Below are positions 63,195 through 64,000 of a stretch of DNA of 64,000 nucleotides, piece by piece (the stretch's first letter is position 1; the number at the start of each line of letters is the position of its first letter). Source of the stretch: Pseudoduganella namucuonensis (GTDB lineage: Bacteria > Pseudomonadota > Gammaproteobacteria > Burkholderiales > Burkholderiaceae_D). Below the pieces are notes generated by a model that was not told where the DNA came from, ran no database searches, and was given only the letters and a program-made list of their open reading frames with translations. The position numbers and the translations under genes are program-made. The stretch lies in the NCBI RefSeq assembly GCF_900116645.1, contig NZ_FPBO01000027.1:1-64000 (forward strand), in the 5' to 3' direction.

Positions 63195-64000
63195 ATGAAG
63201 CATCGCATCACCCTGGGCGTTTTGGCCACCGCCATCCTGCTGGCATGGGCGCCCGCCCGTGCCGCCGCCCCCTCGGCCACCCACGCCGCGGAAACAGCGC
63301 CCGCCACCAGCGCGGCCTACGCGAAAAAACAATTGCTGGCACTGGCCGACGAGTACTACGACGCCATCGCGCAGTACGAGCCGGTGGACGCCACGCAGAA
63401 CGGCGACAACCGCTTCGACGACCGGATCGGCATGAGCATCGCGCCCGCCGTGCGCGCGAAGCAGTACGCCAAATACCACGCGTACAGCAAGCGCCTGAAG
63501 GCGATACCGCGCGCGCGGCTGAACCGCGGCGACCGCATCAACTACGACGTGCTGGCCTTCGAGCTGAAAACGCTGCTCTCCTTCGAGCGCTTCCCCGAGC
63601 ACCTGCTGCCGCTGAACCAGATGGACAGCATGCCGGTGACCCTGGCGAACTTCGCCGGCGGCGAGGGCTCGCAGCCCATCGCCACCGTGAGGGAATACGA
63701 GGCCTACCTGAGCCGCCTGCGGCAACTGCCGGCGTGGATAGACCAGGCCATCGCCAATATGCGCGTCGGCATGCGGCAAAAGGTGGTGCTGCCGAAGGCG
63801 CTGGTGGTGTCGCTGCTGCCGCAATTGAAGAAGCTGGCCAGCGCCAGCGTCGAATCGAACATCTACTACACGCCCATCGCCAGACTGCCGGCTTCCTTCG
63901 CGGACGCCGACAAGCGGCGCCTGACGGCCGCCTACCGCGACACCATCGCCATCAAACTGAACCCCGCGCTGGAGCGCCTGGTGGCGTTCGTGGAGACGGA
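63195..64000 (+). CDS. DUF885-family protein, N-terminal part
   Basis: At least 268 codons are present before the window ends. A signal peptide (MKHRITLGVLATAILLAWAPARAAA) is followed by AYAKKQLLALADEYYDAIAQYEPVDATQNGDNRFDDR, then DRINYDVLAFELKTLLSFERFPEHLLPLNQM and NFAGGEGSQPIATVREYEAYLSRL; these are the start of DUF885, a large alpha-helical family related to zinc carboxypeptidases (M32-like fold). The expected catalytic HExxE motif lies beyond the window. AGGATCAC precedes the ATG. It is divergent from the XRE-family gene by 185 bp. Confidence 0.85.
   Translation, partial: MKHRITLGVLATAILLAWAPARAAAPSATHAAETAPATSAAYAKKQLLALADEYYDAIAQYEPVDATQNGDNRFDDRIGMSIAPAVRAKQYAKYHAYSKRLKAIPRARLNRGDRINYDVLAFELKTLLSFERFPEHLLPLNQMDSMPVTLANFAGGEGSQPIATVREYEAYLSRLRQLPAWIDQAIANMRVGMRQKVVLPKALVVSLLPQLKKLASASVESNIYYTPIARLPASFADADKRRLTAAYRDTIAIKLNPALERLVAFVET

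Overview
The window reads as one chromosomal segment of a GC-rich betaproteobacterium, most likely an Oxalobacteraceae of the Massilia/Duganella/Telluria type. This is inferred from the str operon, two large TonB-dependent receptors, a giant cyclic beta-glucan synthase and the many intergenic palindromes, not from an rRNA gene. No rRNA, tRNA, CRISPR array, phage, transposase or integrase was recognised.

Layout. 1-4425: the str operon on the minus strand (rpsL, rpsG, fusA, tuf; tuf runs off the left edge) behind a strong sigma-70 promoter. 4523-10897: envelope and accessory genes (a GlcNAc-type glycosyltransferase, a phosphoethanolamine transferase, a DUF1624 acyltransferase, a GNAT, a membrane MutS-like ATPase). 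11031-14117: an orphan TonB-dependent receptor. 14468-21914: a HlyD-type adaptor, an ABC ATPase, two FtsX/MacB permeases, a sigma-54 activator and a short-loop histidine kinase. 21970-27648: a spermidine-synthase-like protein, a second TonB receptor, and a MocR/PdxR regulator divergent from a PNPOx-like protein. 27698-41263: a ten-gene minus-strand run of two TldD/PmbA pairs, DUF4159, MoxR, DUF58, BatA-like, DUF4175 and a membrane protein. 41636-50120: a secreted methyltransferase, a PAS chemoreceptor, a truncated solute-binding-protein remnant, aquaporin Z, a beta-lactamase-family hydrolase, an M1 aminopeptidase, and a yybP-ykoY riboswitch ahead of a Mn exporter. 50126-64000: the cyclic beta-1,2-glucan synthase, a cysteine desulfurase-rhodanese fusion divergent from an Lrp regulator, an HPP-CBS protein, a membrane-anchored XRE regulator and the start of a DUF885 gene.

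Most interesting result. Both TldD-like proteins begin with twin-arginine (Tat) signal peptides and keep the HExxxH zinc motif. Characterised TldD/PmbA is cytosolic, so this points to a periplasmic version encoded with a MoxR/BatA-type envelope module. The promoter of this ten-gene operon and the promoter of the ABC exporter operon share one architecture: a sigma-54 -24/-12 element preceded by four or five same-orientation CGGACA hexamers and one inverted distal copy. The sigma-54 activator and kinase encoded with the exporter are the obvious candidates to control both. The inferred circuit is envelope stress or peptide sensing that drives export plus periplasmic proteolysis.

A second theme is a set of intergenic hairpins. 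It includes an 88%-identical 66-nt pair, and a 35-nt palindromic core present twice; one of those copies holds both stop codons of a convergent gene pair.
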